In this document: positions 21,180 through 29,842 of the stretch, in pieces
Numbering within the stretch: the first letter of the stretch is position 1
How the letters are laid out: each line of letters begins with the position of its first letter
Assembly: GCA_946902875.1 (NCBI GenBank)
Contig: OX336349.1
Location: forward strand, 18,933,891 to 18,997,890
Origin: Nematopogon swammerdamellus
Taxonomy: Eukaryota > Arthropoda > Insecta > Lepidoptera > Adelidae
DNA length: 64,000 nt
Direction of reading: 5' to 3'
Notes under the pieces: model-generated
Database searches by the model: none
Seen by the model: only the letters and a program-made list of their open reading frames with translations
Told to the model about the DNA's origin: nothing
Translations under genes and position numbers: made by a program

Positions 21180-24100
21180 TTACAATTTATAATGCCCCCA
21201 TGGCAAAGTATTATAGCTTCTTTTCAACAATCGCCGCTTATCATCAGATCTATCGAGCACCGATTTAAAGATTTCCTGTGTGAATGCATTGTGATTAACC
21301 GATCGAATAGTATGCATTTTACGCCGAACTATCGCGCCGCTGTCAAGAGCGTGTTTGTATTCATCGCTGCGTAATTGCTTGGTAACAGATCCGGATATAC
21401 CTTTTGCTTTCTTTATAGATGAATCCGATGTTTTTATGCAGTACAGTTTAGCGCGAAGTCCTATGAACTCTGATATAACCACACCTCCCATTTCGTCTTT
21501 GAAGAGACCGGGAACTTTCATATTTACTCTAGGTATACCGTAAATATTATTGCAGGCAAAGTTGCTTGTATCAAAATTTGAAATATCGTCTTTTATATCT
21601 CTGTATATGTCATCAGTAAACACATGGTAAAGTAAACTGTCCGTATCAGTATAACATAATTTTATATTTTTACTGAACTTTTGCTTCATTACAGAGTAAT
21701 GAAAATTGTATAGATGGGCTTTCGAAAGTTCTAATACGGTAAAACCGATGTAAATTGGCCTGTCCAAAACAATTTCTTCAGGATGCAATTGAACCGCTGC
21801 TAGATTTTCTGAAAATATCGAAATGCTTTTGAAGTTAGGCATGCATACGAGTTTTTCAGCGCTTAAAATCTTGTTCGTTATATTACGATCGTCTCTCCAC
21901 GAGTTCACTAATTTCACATTAGCTTGCTTACGTTTGTTTTCGATTGTTTTTCCGAAGATAGCGTTATTCATTTTTTTTAAATTATCCTTTTCAAATTCTG
22001 ACTTGGCAACCGTGCGCAAAGAAGTGTTAAGTTCAATATACTTTTTCAGAAAGTCATCCTGCTTGAAAACGAGTGCTCTATGTACTTTTTTCAATATCAA
22101 ACCATTATTCAGACATGTCTTTAAGTGGATGTAATGAATAACATAGTTATGTTTGTGATATAAACTTGCTATGAGTTTCGAGTTAGCGCCGCCAGGCGGT
22201 GTAAGTTTTTCAGGCGCGAAAGGTAAATCCGAATGATCGTCGTGCAAATATGACGGGTATTTCAAATCAACCTCCAAATCATAGCCAATGTCGCTGTTAT
22301 CGGGGACCGAGCGAATGTCCAAGCTCGCGATTTCATTAGCGGTTAAAAATGAAAATTGGGACACCGGCATTTTCCTCATCATGGAAAAGCCATATAAGTT
22401 ATTTGAATCGAGATATATGCAAAAACTTGAGGGTAATGACTCGTCATGATCAGGCAGATACTTGTTATTAGGTTTACAATATCGCAAAGAGACCTGAGCC
22501 AATCCTCCTCGAACACCTTTCTCGAAAAATTGATAAATCTCTATATCAGAGATCAATTCAAGTTTGACTTTAGTGTGAAGTAGCATCGCATCCCAGCTCA
22601 GCCCCGGCGAGGTTACATAATAAGCCGGATCGAGCTTGTAATGTTTTAAGCTCATATTCCTAAAGTTTTCAAATATATCGCACAATAACAGAACATCGCT
22701 TTTTAAGTAAAGTTCTGTATATTGACCCAAACTTTTAACTCTAAATTGTCTCCAAACATTTACAGCATGCTCATAATCGCTTTGCGATATATCAGCCGAA
22801 GTGAGCGCGTTGTAAAAACTATCTTTTAACGGTAACTCGATTTCATCATATTTACCCCAGGAATCAACATAGTCGTATGGGAACACTCCTTTACGGCGTA
22901 TCAAGTTGAAAAGTTCGCGCTCGGGAAAGAACGACTTCAAATGTGTAAAATCTGTATCGTTAAGACTCTGAGCGAGTTTTTCAAGACTAGAATTTAAAAA
23001 TTTGAACGAATCAACAAATTTTATCTGCGCGAAATGATCTTTGCTTAGAGGGATGTATTTAGTAAATGATATATAATTTTCTTTATTTTTAGGTATAATT
23101 TTTATAACACCTGGCGTGCTGCCTAACTCTTTGATAAATAAATGGCTGTCGTAACCAGTCAAATTATGGAAGAATACAGGTACAAACGAGCATTTTTTAA
23201 ATGATAAATTGCAGCTCGAATGAGCTGGGCCTCTTAGCTCCCCAGTCATATGATCATGATCCGCTACTATGTCACCGAATAAATAACCCCCGCATATATG
23301 ACATTTTTCTGCTTCCGCTAAAAGCTTTTCCTGCTCTGAGTTCAAGGTCTTCATAGGCGTGGCTGTATGTAATATACCGTCAAGTTGAAGAACTTCTTTT
23401 GTAAGCATTTTCACGAATTTTTTCACGCAATCGCGCCCTCGATACTGGACTAGTTTATTTAATTCAGGTTTTAAAGCTGAGCATATATAAAATGCAAAAC
23501 AACTAGGCTCGTGTATTGTAGCATAACATGTCTTTTCTGTATCCCGACTCTCGTCTAAACACGGCTTCAGTATACTTTCAAAGTCAGCGTAAATAACGAA
23601 TGGAACTCTCTGCATTTTTTCCCAATTATGAAATTCTAAGAAAGTGTCTTTTGCGGGCAATATGGTTCGCACTCGAGAGCAGTCATGCCCATTAAATTTA
23701 TTTTCACTGGTAAAAGTAAGCAAGCAATCTTCACAAAGAAAGGATTTCCCATGATGCTTTGATATTTGTTTTTGAACCAAAAGACCGAGATTTGTGATCA
23801 GGCAGTAATGCGACTTCCCGCCCTTCTGTATGAACAATAAATTTATATGATTGTATTTTCTGTTTTGAGTCCTGTATAGAGGCCCGTTTACATTAGAATT
23901 TGAGGCTAACCCGTACACATTCACGCTAATGCATGGATTGCTATTTTCAAAAAATTTTATATCTTCAGAACTGGGCGGGAAATTTAGATTATATGTGTTA
24001 AGCACTGTGGAAAAGTGCGGATATGAATTAACTCTGTGTGGGTTTCTGGAAGCAGGATGTAAATGCGCTGTGATACACCACGCAAAGCAGTATTTATCGC

Positions 24101-24668
24101 TATTTTGAATATTTAAACAACTTTTATTGCGTCGAAGAGCTGGCGGCAAGGGAATGTACGATCCAGCCCTCAAAGGATTATATCTATTAATGTTTAGCTC
24201 AAGGTACGCAACATTTTTAAGTGTCCATCCGCTATCTCGATGTTCAAATTCAGAACTTTTGTGAATTAAACGTTCTACAGCATGCTTGTAAAATATCGCG
24301 ATGTTAGTACCTCTCAGTATAGCCTCATACCGCGTATTAAATGATTTCAACTCGGTTTCATCGTTTTGAGGTAGAGTAAAATGAGCAAAGAATTCCAAAT
24401 TTACTTTAAGCGATGTATGCTTCTCTAAGTGTATTTCTATAAGAGTTTTTACTTCTGATTTTACTTGCTTCAAGAATGCCTCAGGCGTGATAAGTTTTTG
24501 CGATGGTTGTATACGGTAACTGCATACTCTTTTTTTAAAAGCTGACGCGATCAGTCTCACATTACCAAATTCGGTGCTCAATAGACTATTCGTTTTATGT
24601 AAATTGCTTCTCTTATGAGCATGAAAATAGGATTTGTGAACGCTAACATTACATTTTTCACAGTACAT
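21180..24668 (-). CDS. Protein-primed family B DNA polymerase (pPolB)
   Basis: 1162 aa, uninterrupted; replicates the element using a protein primer. N-terminal C2H2-like finger (C3, C6, H18, H24) and a second Cys/His cluster at 312-330 (LCEDC...GHDC). Exonuclease motif I YADFES (360-365), an HNH/endoVII-like zinc segment CHICGG...HDHMTGELRG...CNL (456-487), exo II FHNLTGYDSH (500-509), exo III LKSDVLLL (655-662). Polymerase motif A YLDSNNLYG (752-760), motif B NNAIFGKTIENK (901-912), motif C YTDTDS (1006-1011), and KKAKGI (1086-1091). All catalytic carboxylates are present, so the enzyme looks functional. The length is normal for Polinton/bidnavirus-type pPolB. ATG 24668 is the first in frame and starts just before the finger. 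It lies 49 bp downstream of the stop of the 184-aa gene, and TTTAG in that gap could serve as an alternative splice acceptor. Confidence 0.97.
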   Translation of the reverse strand: MYCEKCNVSVHKSYFHAHKRSNLHKTNSLLSTEFGNVRLIASAFKKRVCSYRIQPSQKLITPEAFLKQVKSEVKTLIEIHLEKHTSLKVNLEFFAHFTLPQNDETELKSFNTRYEAILRGTNIAIFYKHAVERLIHKSSEFEHRDSGWTLKNVAYLELNINRYNPLRAGSYIPLPPALRRNKSCLNIQNSDKYCFAWCITAHLHPASRNPHRVNSYPHFSTVLNTYNLNFPPSSEDIKFFENSNPCISVNVYGLASNSNVNGPLYRTQNRKYNHINLLFIQKGGKSHYCLITNLGLLVQKQISKHHGKSFLCEDCLLTFTSENKFNGHDCSRVRTILPAKDTFLEFHNWEKMQRVPFVIYADFESILKPCLDESRDTEKTCYATIHEPSCFAFYICSALKPELNKLVQYRGRDCVKKFVKMLTKEVLQLDGILHTATPMKTLNSEQEKLLAEAEKCHICGGYLFGDIVADHDHMTGELRGPAHSSCNLSFKKCSFVPVFFHNLTGYDSHLFIKELGSTPGVIKIIPKNKENYISFTKYIPLSKDHFAQIKFVDSFKFLNSSLEKLAQSLNDTDFTHLKSFFPERELFNLIRRKGVFPYDYVDSWGKYDEIELPLKDSFYNALTSADISQSDYEHAVNVWRQFRVKSLGQYTELYLKSDVLLLCDIFENFRNMSLKHYKLDPAYYVTSPGLSWDAMLLHTKVKLELISDIEIYQFFEKGVRGGLAQVSLRYCKPNNKYLPDHDESLPSSFCIYLDSNNLYGFSMMRKMPVSQFSFLTANEIASLDIRSVPDNSDIGYDLEVDLKYPSYLHDDHSDLPFAPEKLTPPGGANSKLIASLYHKHNYVIHYIHLKTCLNNGLILKKVHRALVFKQDDFLKKYIELNTSLRTVAKSEFEKDNLKKMNNAIFGKTIENKRKQANVKLVNSWRDDRNITNKILSAEKLVCMPNFKSISIFSENLAAVQLHPEEIVLDRPIYIGFTVLELSKAHLYNFHYSVMKQKFSKNIKLCYTDTDSLLYHVFTDDIYRDIKDDISNFDTSNFACNNIYGIPRVNMKVPGLFKDEMGGVVISEFIGLRAKLYCIKTSDSSIKKAKGISGSVTKQLRSDEYKHALDSGAIVRRKMHTIRSVNHNAFTQEIFKSVLDRSDDKRRLLKRSYNTLPWGHYKL

Positions 24669-24717
24669 TATTAAAAGTAATCCCTAAACTGCTTCCTCAA
24701 TATTATAAATTTCTTAA

Positions 24718-25444
24718 TTACTGCTTCTTATCATAAAATTTTTTCTCTTCTTTTACAAACGACTGCAGGTGGGACCACCCAGTGGAATTTTCGGCTAAAT
24801 TCTCGCGCAGCGTTATGAGGGCATGCCTCCAGCGGTCGGCAGGCCTCACCATAGCAATGTCTTTCGAGTTGTAAATTTTTAATTCTACATAGTATTCGCC
24901 GTCCTTAACAGTCAGCTCATGCTTCGAGTATCCGCACGATGACCGACGGCTTAAAGAATTAGCGAGCAATATTTTTGGTCGCTCCTGTTTCTCACCGCCA
25001 TCCTCGCTATCGGTACCGAATAGCTGATACGCAAGCTTGTTATTAGCAACCTCACCATGCGATGGGGAGCGCTTCTTCGAGGGCCGCACGATGTCTTCCT
25101 CGCCGGACGAGTGTGTAGAACTTGGGAGAGGATTGGATCGCGATTTCTTGCTAGACGCTGACGGCCGGGCAGCTGGAGTTCTCTTTTTCTTCCGGTCAGG
25201 TATCAGAGACGACGGTGCTGCAACGTCCTCATCGGAAGATAAGAGGCTAGGCAGGCTGGCTTTCTTGCTCCTGTAAAGAAGAAATAATAGCTGCAGTGGT
25301 TTAGAATAAAAAAAGCTGTCCGCAGGACTGCGCGGCGGAAATGCTGAGCGTGACAGTTACGTGAGTTCACTTCAAAACATGCGCGGCGTTGAAGAAAAAG
25401 ATAATGTTTTCTAGATATTGTAAAATACTTCTACTTACTTACAT
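24718..25444 (-). CDS. Unrecognised 184-aa Ser/Lys-rich protein, start codon split by an intron
   Basis: The coding exon runs 25270-24718 on the minus strand and has no ATG upstream of the conserved part. A canonical acceptor (TTATTTCTTCTTTACAG) ends at 25271. An upstream exon (25518-25443) has acceptor CTTGTTTCAG and donor CAT|GTAAGTAAGT. Joining them makes an ATG from AT + G, giving 184 aa. Residues 1-75 are low complexity (SKKASLPSLLSSDEDV, runs of K/R/S), likely disordered and nuclear. Residues 80-184 are more ordered (KHELTVKDGEYYVELKIYNS, DRWRHALITLRENLAENSTG). No family recognised. A single-stranded-DNA-binding or terminal-protein role would suit its place before the polymerase, but that is a guess. 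A GTG at 25087-25089 is an unlikely alternative start. Confidence 0.6.
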
Positions 25445-25838
25445 GACTGTATCTGCTGTGCACAGCGCCGTGCTGAAGGATTTCTCGAGACCGCTTGATT
25501 TCTCTCCGACGCTCCGATCTGAAACAAGCGGGGAGGACAAGTTTTATAGCATAATTATTTACAAAGTTTCAAGAAAAGAAAATTTGCAAGTATTTGAACG
25601 AGCGCAAGAGTCAATCAATCATTACATCGCTTAAAAACATGAGACAGAGCTCTAAGTTTAAACATGCATGAAATTTTTACAAGTATTTGAAATTGTGATG
25701 CTTAAAAATTGGAAAACAGACGGGAATTGATCAAGTGTTTTATTTGAAATTTCAAAGTATTTTTTCAATTAAAAACAGTGCAAAGAGTCTGAGAATAACA
25801 AGTAAAAATTGCCCTAGTTATGAAGAGATAAAACTTAC

Positions 25839-25975
25839 CAGTCGAGTTCCTTGAGTCTCGGCGAAGGCGGGGCAGGCACTTACTTGTTCACTTTCCACTT
25901 TTCACTAGGCACTTGTACTTACTGCTTACTGCTCAACTGAATGATGCCCGGTACTAGCGCGACGTCAAATTTATA
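25839..25975 (-). promoter_or_regulatory. Core promoter and first non-coding exon of the leftward transcript
   Basis: On the minus strand TATAAA (25975-25970) is followed 33-37 bp on by CATCATTCAGTTG, an arthropod initiator-like sequence (TCATT/TCAGT, +1 near 25942-25938). The transcript then reaches a donor CTCGACTG|GTAAGT with exon end 25839. This fits a 5' UTR exon spliced to 25518 and then 25270. Confidence 0.55.
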
Positions 25976-26253
25976 CAAAAACCAACGCATAAAGCCAGAT
26001 TCACATAGGGACTGAAATCTTGCAGTAAATACAATGTTTGTATGCAACGATCCGCCCGTCTTCCATATTTCATCATCAAAACCGTGTGTGAGCATGTCTT
26101 TACAGAATAATGCAATCGGCGAATCAGCATTTTCACGGGAATTGAAATAATATTGCTTCGCAGGCGGCTTTGTACAAAGCAAGGCGCTGTGGCGCGGCGA
26201 GTGAAATTCGAAACTTCAATGCCCGGCGGCGGTGTTAATTCGTAAAAATACAT
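25919..26253 (-). other. Two overlapping open frames, unrecognised
   Basis: From 26253 one frame gives 99 aa starting MYFYELTPPPGIEVSNFTRR. A shifted frame is open from about 26210 to 25919 (KQYYFNSRENADSPIALFCK, FMRWFLYKFDVALVPGII) but has no ATG at its start. Either is a small gene, or the pair is one gene broken by a frameshift near 26180. It also contains the TATA and initiator of the leftward transcript, so coding here is doubtful. Confidence 0.3.
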
Positions 26254-26259
26254 CTATGC

Positions 26260-26756
26260 GACCGCTCTATATGAAATTTTAGGGTTCCGCACATTAAAAG
26301 GAATAAAGGAGTGCTTACAAAAAACACCTCACTGCCTGCCTGCCTGTATGCCTGTCTGTCAATAAAAAAAAAAAGCCTGTAGAGATAGTGCATGCGGTAT
26401 GTGCATATATGCATGTTATTGCACATATATTTATTGAGCATAATGTATGTTGGCTGGGAAAAATTTACTAAGGCGGTAAACCCATCCTCGCCGCATATTA
26501 AGCGGTGTAAAGCGTATTATTATATTATTAATATTATGTAAATACAAAATTATTCTCGTAATATGACTACTTTCAAATGAGAATAGATTTATGCATAATG
26601 TTTTTTTTTTTTTACTTGAATTTAAATCGTAAATTTGCTGGGAAATTAAAACTCAAGAAGTAGCTTACATATACATTTATTTATTCTTTAAATTTCATGT
26701 TTAATTTATTTATAAAAATAAAAATAAACAATAAACCTTACGATATTATGCTAACA
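26260..26756. other. Intergenic; polyadenylation signal of the 140-aa gene
   Basis: AT-rich. On the minus strand AATAAATAAATG at about 26678-26690 lies about 70 bp after the 140-aa stop and is a plausible poly(A) signal. GGGTTCCGCACATTAAAAGG near 26281 is reminiscent of the window's GGGTTCCG repeats, but only a few bases match. Confidence 0.45.
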
Positions 26757-27334
26757 CTACAGCGTGGAAAATGTACATTCTCGGGATATCTTTCTTAAAA
26801 TATTTTGAGTTAAATCCATAATTTCATTATAACCGCTTTCAACAACCACGTACTGAGACTGCACTGTTAGAACTTCAGAAGCTTCGCTCCCTACTAAATC
26901 ATACATCTGAATTTTTATTAGATGGTGTCCCCGAGCCTGCTGCGGTGTTATTATGTATGATGACGGCTGTTGTTTAACGGCAGCTTGCATCTTCTTTTTT
27001 CCCCGTCCTTGACTAGTGGACTGGCTCGCATTTTTGAAAACGCCTGTTTCGTCTATCCCATAACTCTTGAGACATCCGGCGCTCCGCTCGTTTTTTAAAA
27101 TATCATTATAAGTTTGAAGTATGAGAGGTTTTGAACTTGCATCGCGATATGTCATGGCTTCCTGATCGCGAATCTGAAAAAAACAATTAAACATTATTTT
27201 ATGTAATGCTGATTTGATGTAATGCTGGAAAACATGAAAATAGTTATTATTTATTTATTTATTTATTCTTCCTTTATCACCATAGTGAAACATGGAAATA
27301 GTTGTTATTATTATAATATGAGGCTTACCGACAT
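26757..27334 (-). CDS. Unrecognised 140-aa protein, two exons
   Basis: Exon 1 contributes ATG TCG (27334-27329), ending at the donor TCG|GTAAGC. Exon 2 starts at 27173 after the acceptor TTGTTTTTTTTCAG, and the 155-bp intron preserves the frame. The product begins MSIRDQEAMTYRDASSKPL, has a Ser/Gln/Lys-rich middle (TSQGRGKKKMQAAVKQQ), and a hydrophilic C-terminus (IIPQQ-like SSYIITPQQARGHHLIKIQM, then SGYNEIMDLTQNILRKIS). No motif recognised. The unspliced frame would start MFNCFFQ inside the intron, which the splice sites argue against. Upstream ATGs in other frames precede it in exon 1, so translation may be inefficient or the true first exon may differ. Confidence 0.55.
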
Positions 27335-27419
27335 GATGCAGGCGTGTGAAGTATTCGAAATGTAAAGCTGAAGTGCCGCGAGAGCGGAGGAGTTCGCATC
27401 GCTGCAGCCATGATAATTT

Positions 27420-27645
27420 CATCAATATTTCAAGTAAAACCTGTTCTAACATGTTTTTTTTTCATCGAGTAGCACCTGCAGATACATGGGCGAGCTTGCT
27501 AGACACGTTTCGCTGAAATCATTGCAGATGTCAAATTCGTGCTATGGAAAAATATTTCAAGTTAAGCCTGTCGCAACATGAATTTTTTTTTATTTTTCAT
27601 CGATTAGTACCTACAGTGGTGTGCACGAGCTTGCTAGACACGCAT
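27420..27645. repeat. Tandem duplication in the central control region
   Basis: ATATTTCAAGTAAAACCTGT...GCGAGCTTGCTAGACACG (27420-27503) recurs with changes at 27552-27640 (AATATTTCAAGTTAAGCCTG...CGAGCTTGCTAGACACGC). This lies between the divergent gene sets, where promoters and possibly origins would be expected. Confidence 0.7.
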
Positions 27646-27689
27646 CGTACGACGACGCAGACACGCATCGTACACATCGGTGCATTCGT

Positions 27690-27732
27690 TATAAATGTAT
27701 AAAATGTGGTGTTGATGGTTTATACGCTCAGT
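27690..27732 (+). promoter_or_regulatory. TATA + initiator promoter of the rightward genes
   Basis: TATAAAA at 27698-27704 (a second TATAAAT at 27690) and the arthropod initiator TCAGT at 27728-27732. The +1 A at 27730 lies 32 bp from the TATA start, the canonical spacing. The first ATG (27776) follows after a 46-nt leader. Confidence 0.75.
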
Positions 27733-27775
27733 AACATTCAAACTTTCGCAGCAATTATTTTTGAGGCTTGCTAAA

Positions 27776-28111
27776 ATGAATATTGATAAATTCGGCCAGC
27801 ATGTGCACAAAAGACTTAGGCTTTCTGAGCTTCAACGTGATCATATAGATTCATGCTTTCATAGAACTGGAGATGCCAATATTGATGCACGATCATCAAG
27901 ATTGACAGGGCTTCTGCCCCCCCGAAAGAATCAAATGATGCTGTTACAAAATCTTAAGGAATTTTGCAGCAAAAAACAGTTAAGCGATAGCTTTCATCGA
28001 TTTCAAGCTGATATAAAACACGATATTGAATTGCTAAAATCTCATTTTGAGCGAAAGATCTATACTAAAGCAGACGTTCATAGCCTTGAAGGAGAAAATA
28101 AATCTTCATAA
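27776..28111 (+). CDS. Small 111-aa protein preceding the integrase
   Basis: Begins MNIDKFGQHVHKRLRLSELQ and continues RDHIDSCFHRTGDANIDARS, SRLTGLLPPRKNQMM, then a helical, charged C-terminus (FHRFQADIKHDIELLKSHFE). ATG 27776 is the first after the predicted transcription start. From memory, small frames starting in a similar DKFGxHVHKR way occur in insect Polinton-like elements and related virus-like proteins, but the function is unknown to me. The stop overlaps the integrase start (TAATG), so both proteins probably come from one mRNA. Confidence 0.7.
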   Translation: MNIDKFGQHVHKRLRLSELQRDHIDSCFHRTGDANIDARSSRLTGLLPPRKNQMMLLQNLKEFCSKKQLSDSFHRFQADIKHDIELLKSHFERKIYTKADVHSLEGENKSS

Positions 28112-29035
28112 TGGAGGCTGTTGTCAAAGAAATTCATAAACCCGCTCGTAGAAATTTTCCGAGGCGAATAGTAGAGCTTCGAGGCATAGACGATTTATGG
28201 CAAGCAGATCTGGCTGAGATGAGAAGTTTTCAACGGTATAACAGAGGATATAAATTAATACTAGTTGTAATTGACGGATTTTCGAAATTCGCATGGGCAG
28301 TTCCTGTGAAGACAAAAAATAAAGAGGATATTTGTAATGCGATGGAGGTAATTTTAAAAAAGGGGAGAAAACCCGCACACCTGCAGACCGATCACGGGAA
28401 AGAATTTTACAATGAAAAATTTAAAAAATGTATGGTGAAACAATCTATTAATCATTATTCAACATATTCTATCAAGAAAGCTTCGATCGTTGAACGTTTT
28501 ATAAGAACGCTAAAAACCCGATTGTATAAAACATTCAGTTTAAATGGTAACTATAAATGGGTTGGAAAACCACTTGCAAATATAATGACTAATTACAATA
28601 ATACAGTGCACAGCACCACGCGTTTTAAACCTGCAAATGTGAGTAATTATAACGCGGCTGCTGTTCATGCAAATATTGAAAAAGTAGAAAAAAATATGCA
28701 AACGCGCTGCTACCCCGAAATTTAAAATAGGTGATCATGTCCGTATAAGCAAATACAAAGGAGCTTTTGCCAAGGGATATAATCCGAATTGGTCAACTGA
28801 ACTGTTTAAAATAGCTAAAATAAAAACAATGAGGCCTGCCTCGTATATATTAAGCGATATGCACGGCCAAATTATATCAGGATGTTTTTATGAGCAAGAA
28901 CTGATGAAAACAAGATATCCAGATATTTACCTGGTTGAAAAAGTTTTAAAAAGAAATGGGGGAAAAGTGTTTGTAAAATGGCTGGGTCTTCCCGCGTCTG
29001 AAAATAGCTGGATAGATGCTGATAACAAGGTATAA
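28111..29035 (+). pseudogene. Retrovirus-type integrase with chromodomain, one frameshift
   Basis: The first 204 codons (28111-28725) hold the catalytic core: D33 (DLWQADLAEM), D94 (LQTDHGKEFYN) and E128 (KKASIVERFIRTLK). The start MEAVVKEIHKPARRNFPRR is typical of insect Polinton integrases. The frame ends prematurely at 28725. In the next frame, from about 28712, the protein plainly continues with an SH3-like segment (KIGDHVRISKYKGAFAKGY) and a chromodomain (YLVEKVLKRNGGKVFVKWLG...NSWIDADNK) to 29035. A one-base insertion-type shift near 28700-28712 therefore separates catalytic and C-terminal domains. It could be a mutation of this copy or an assembly error. The enzyme joins element ends to target DNA with 6-bp staggering. 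Confidence 0.9.
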
Positions 29036-29088
29036 TTAGTTATAAAAAACTTGAAACGCTTGCTAAAACCTTCATTTGATGTTAAGTG

Positions 29089-29838
29089 ATGAAAGGGGAG
29101 GGAATAGTCGATACATTGATAAATAATTTACCTTTTGAAATTCATCTGCCTGGCTATAATTATTGCGGCCCGGGGACACGTTTAAATAAAAGACTGCAGC
29201 GAGGTGATACGGGGGTTAATCAATTGGACGATTACTGTCGAGAACACGATATAGAATATATGAAATCAAAAAATTTGGGCGTTAGACGTATAGCTGATTT
29301 AAAATTGATGGATAGAGCGGGGAAACGTTCAAAGTGTGCTGATGCAGGGAGAGGAGAAAAAATCGCTTCATGGCTGGTGAAAAATATTATGAAGGCGAAA
29401 GTGAAAGCGGGGGCCGGTGTAAAGAAAAAAATAAAAACGTTTAAGACAGCGATAAAAAAAATTAAGACTAAATTAGGAAAAATTAAATCCAAAAGCAATA
29501 AAACTATTATTCGTCGGGCGCTTGCTTTTGCAAAAAAGATTATTCCGAGGAATGCATGCATTCCATTGCCTAGAGTAATACCAATTCCAAAAACAGGTGG
29601 TATATTACCGCTTATACCAATTTTTGCAGGCCTATCTGCTTTAGGCAGCTTGGCTGGAGGGGCTGCTGGAATCGCTAAAGCCGTGAATGATTACAAAATA
29701 GCTAGAGAAGATTTGAAAGAAGCACATCGTCATAATAGCGCCATGGAATCCATCGCTATAGGACATGGTTTATATCTCAAACATTATAAAAATGGAGCTG
29801 GACTCAAACGATCGCCATTCTACCTACAGCAGTCATAA
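29089..29838 (+). CDS. Phospholipase A2 domain fused to a core-protein-X/mu-like segment
   Basis: 249 aa from ATG 29089. The N-terminus carries a parvovirus-type PLA2 site: calcium loop YNYCGPGTRLN (residues 23-33) and catalytic pair CREHDIEY (H53, D54). PLA2 domains of this kind help virions breach endosomes, so a virion component is likely. Residues about 100-155 are strongly basic (VKKKIKTFKTAIKKIKTKLG), suited to DNA binding. Residues 160-200 have PRVIPIPKTGGILPLIPIFA followed by a Gly/Ala-rich hydrophobic run. This pattern resembles the membrane-active C-terminus of adenovirus-type core protein X, as described for adintovirus-like elements. The tail ends HGLYLKHYKNGAGLKRSPFY. Intact frame, about 50 bp after the integrase stop. 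Confidence 0.88.
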   Translation: MKGEGIVDTLINNLPFEIHLPGYNYCGPGTRLNKRLQRGDTGVNQLDDYCREHDIEYMKSKNLGVRRIADLKLMDRAGKRSKCADAGRGEKIASWLVKNIMKAKVKAGAGVKKKIKTFKTAIKKIKTKLGKIKSKSNKTIIRRALAFAKKIIPRNACIPLPRVIPIPKTGGILPLIPIFAGLSALGSLAGGAAGIAKAVNDYKIAREDLKEAHRHNSAMESIAIGHGLYLKHYKNGAGLKRSPFYLQQS

Positions 29839-29842
29839 GAAT

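Noticed and set aside
25389..25634. 81-aa plus-strand frame with signal-like N-terminus
   Set aside because: It lies antisense to the predicted intron/exon of the 184-aa gene and has no upstream promoter signal.
25919..26253. Faint resemblance of YFYELTPPPG...RWFLYKFDVAL to the DNA primase large subunit
   Set aside because: Only a few residues fit, the two parts lie in different frames, and no iron-sulphur cysteines are present. Too weak to annotate.
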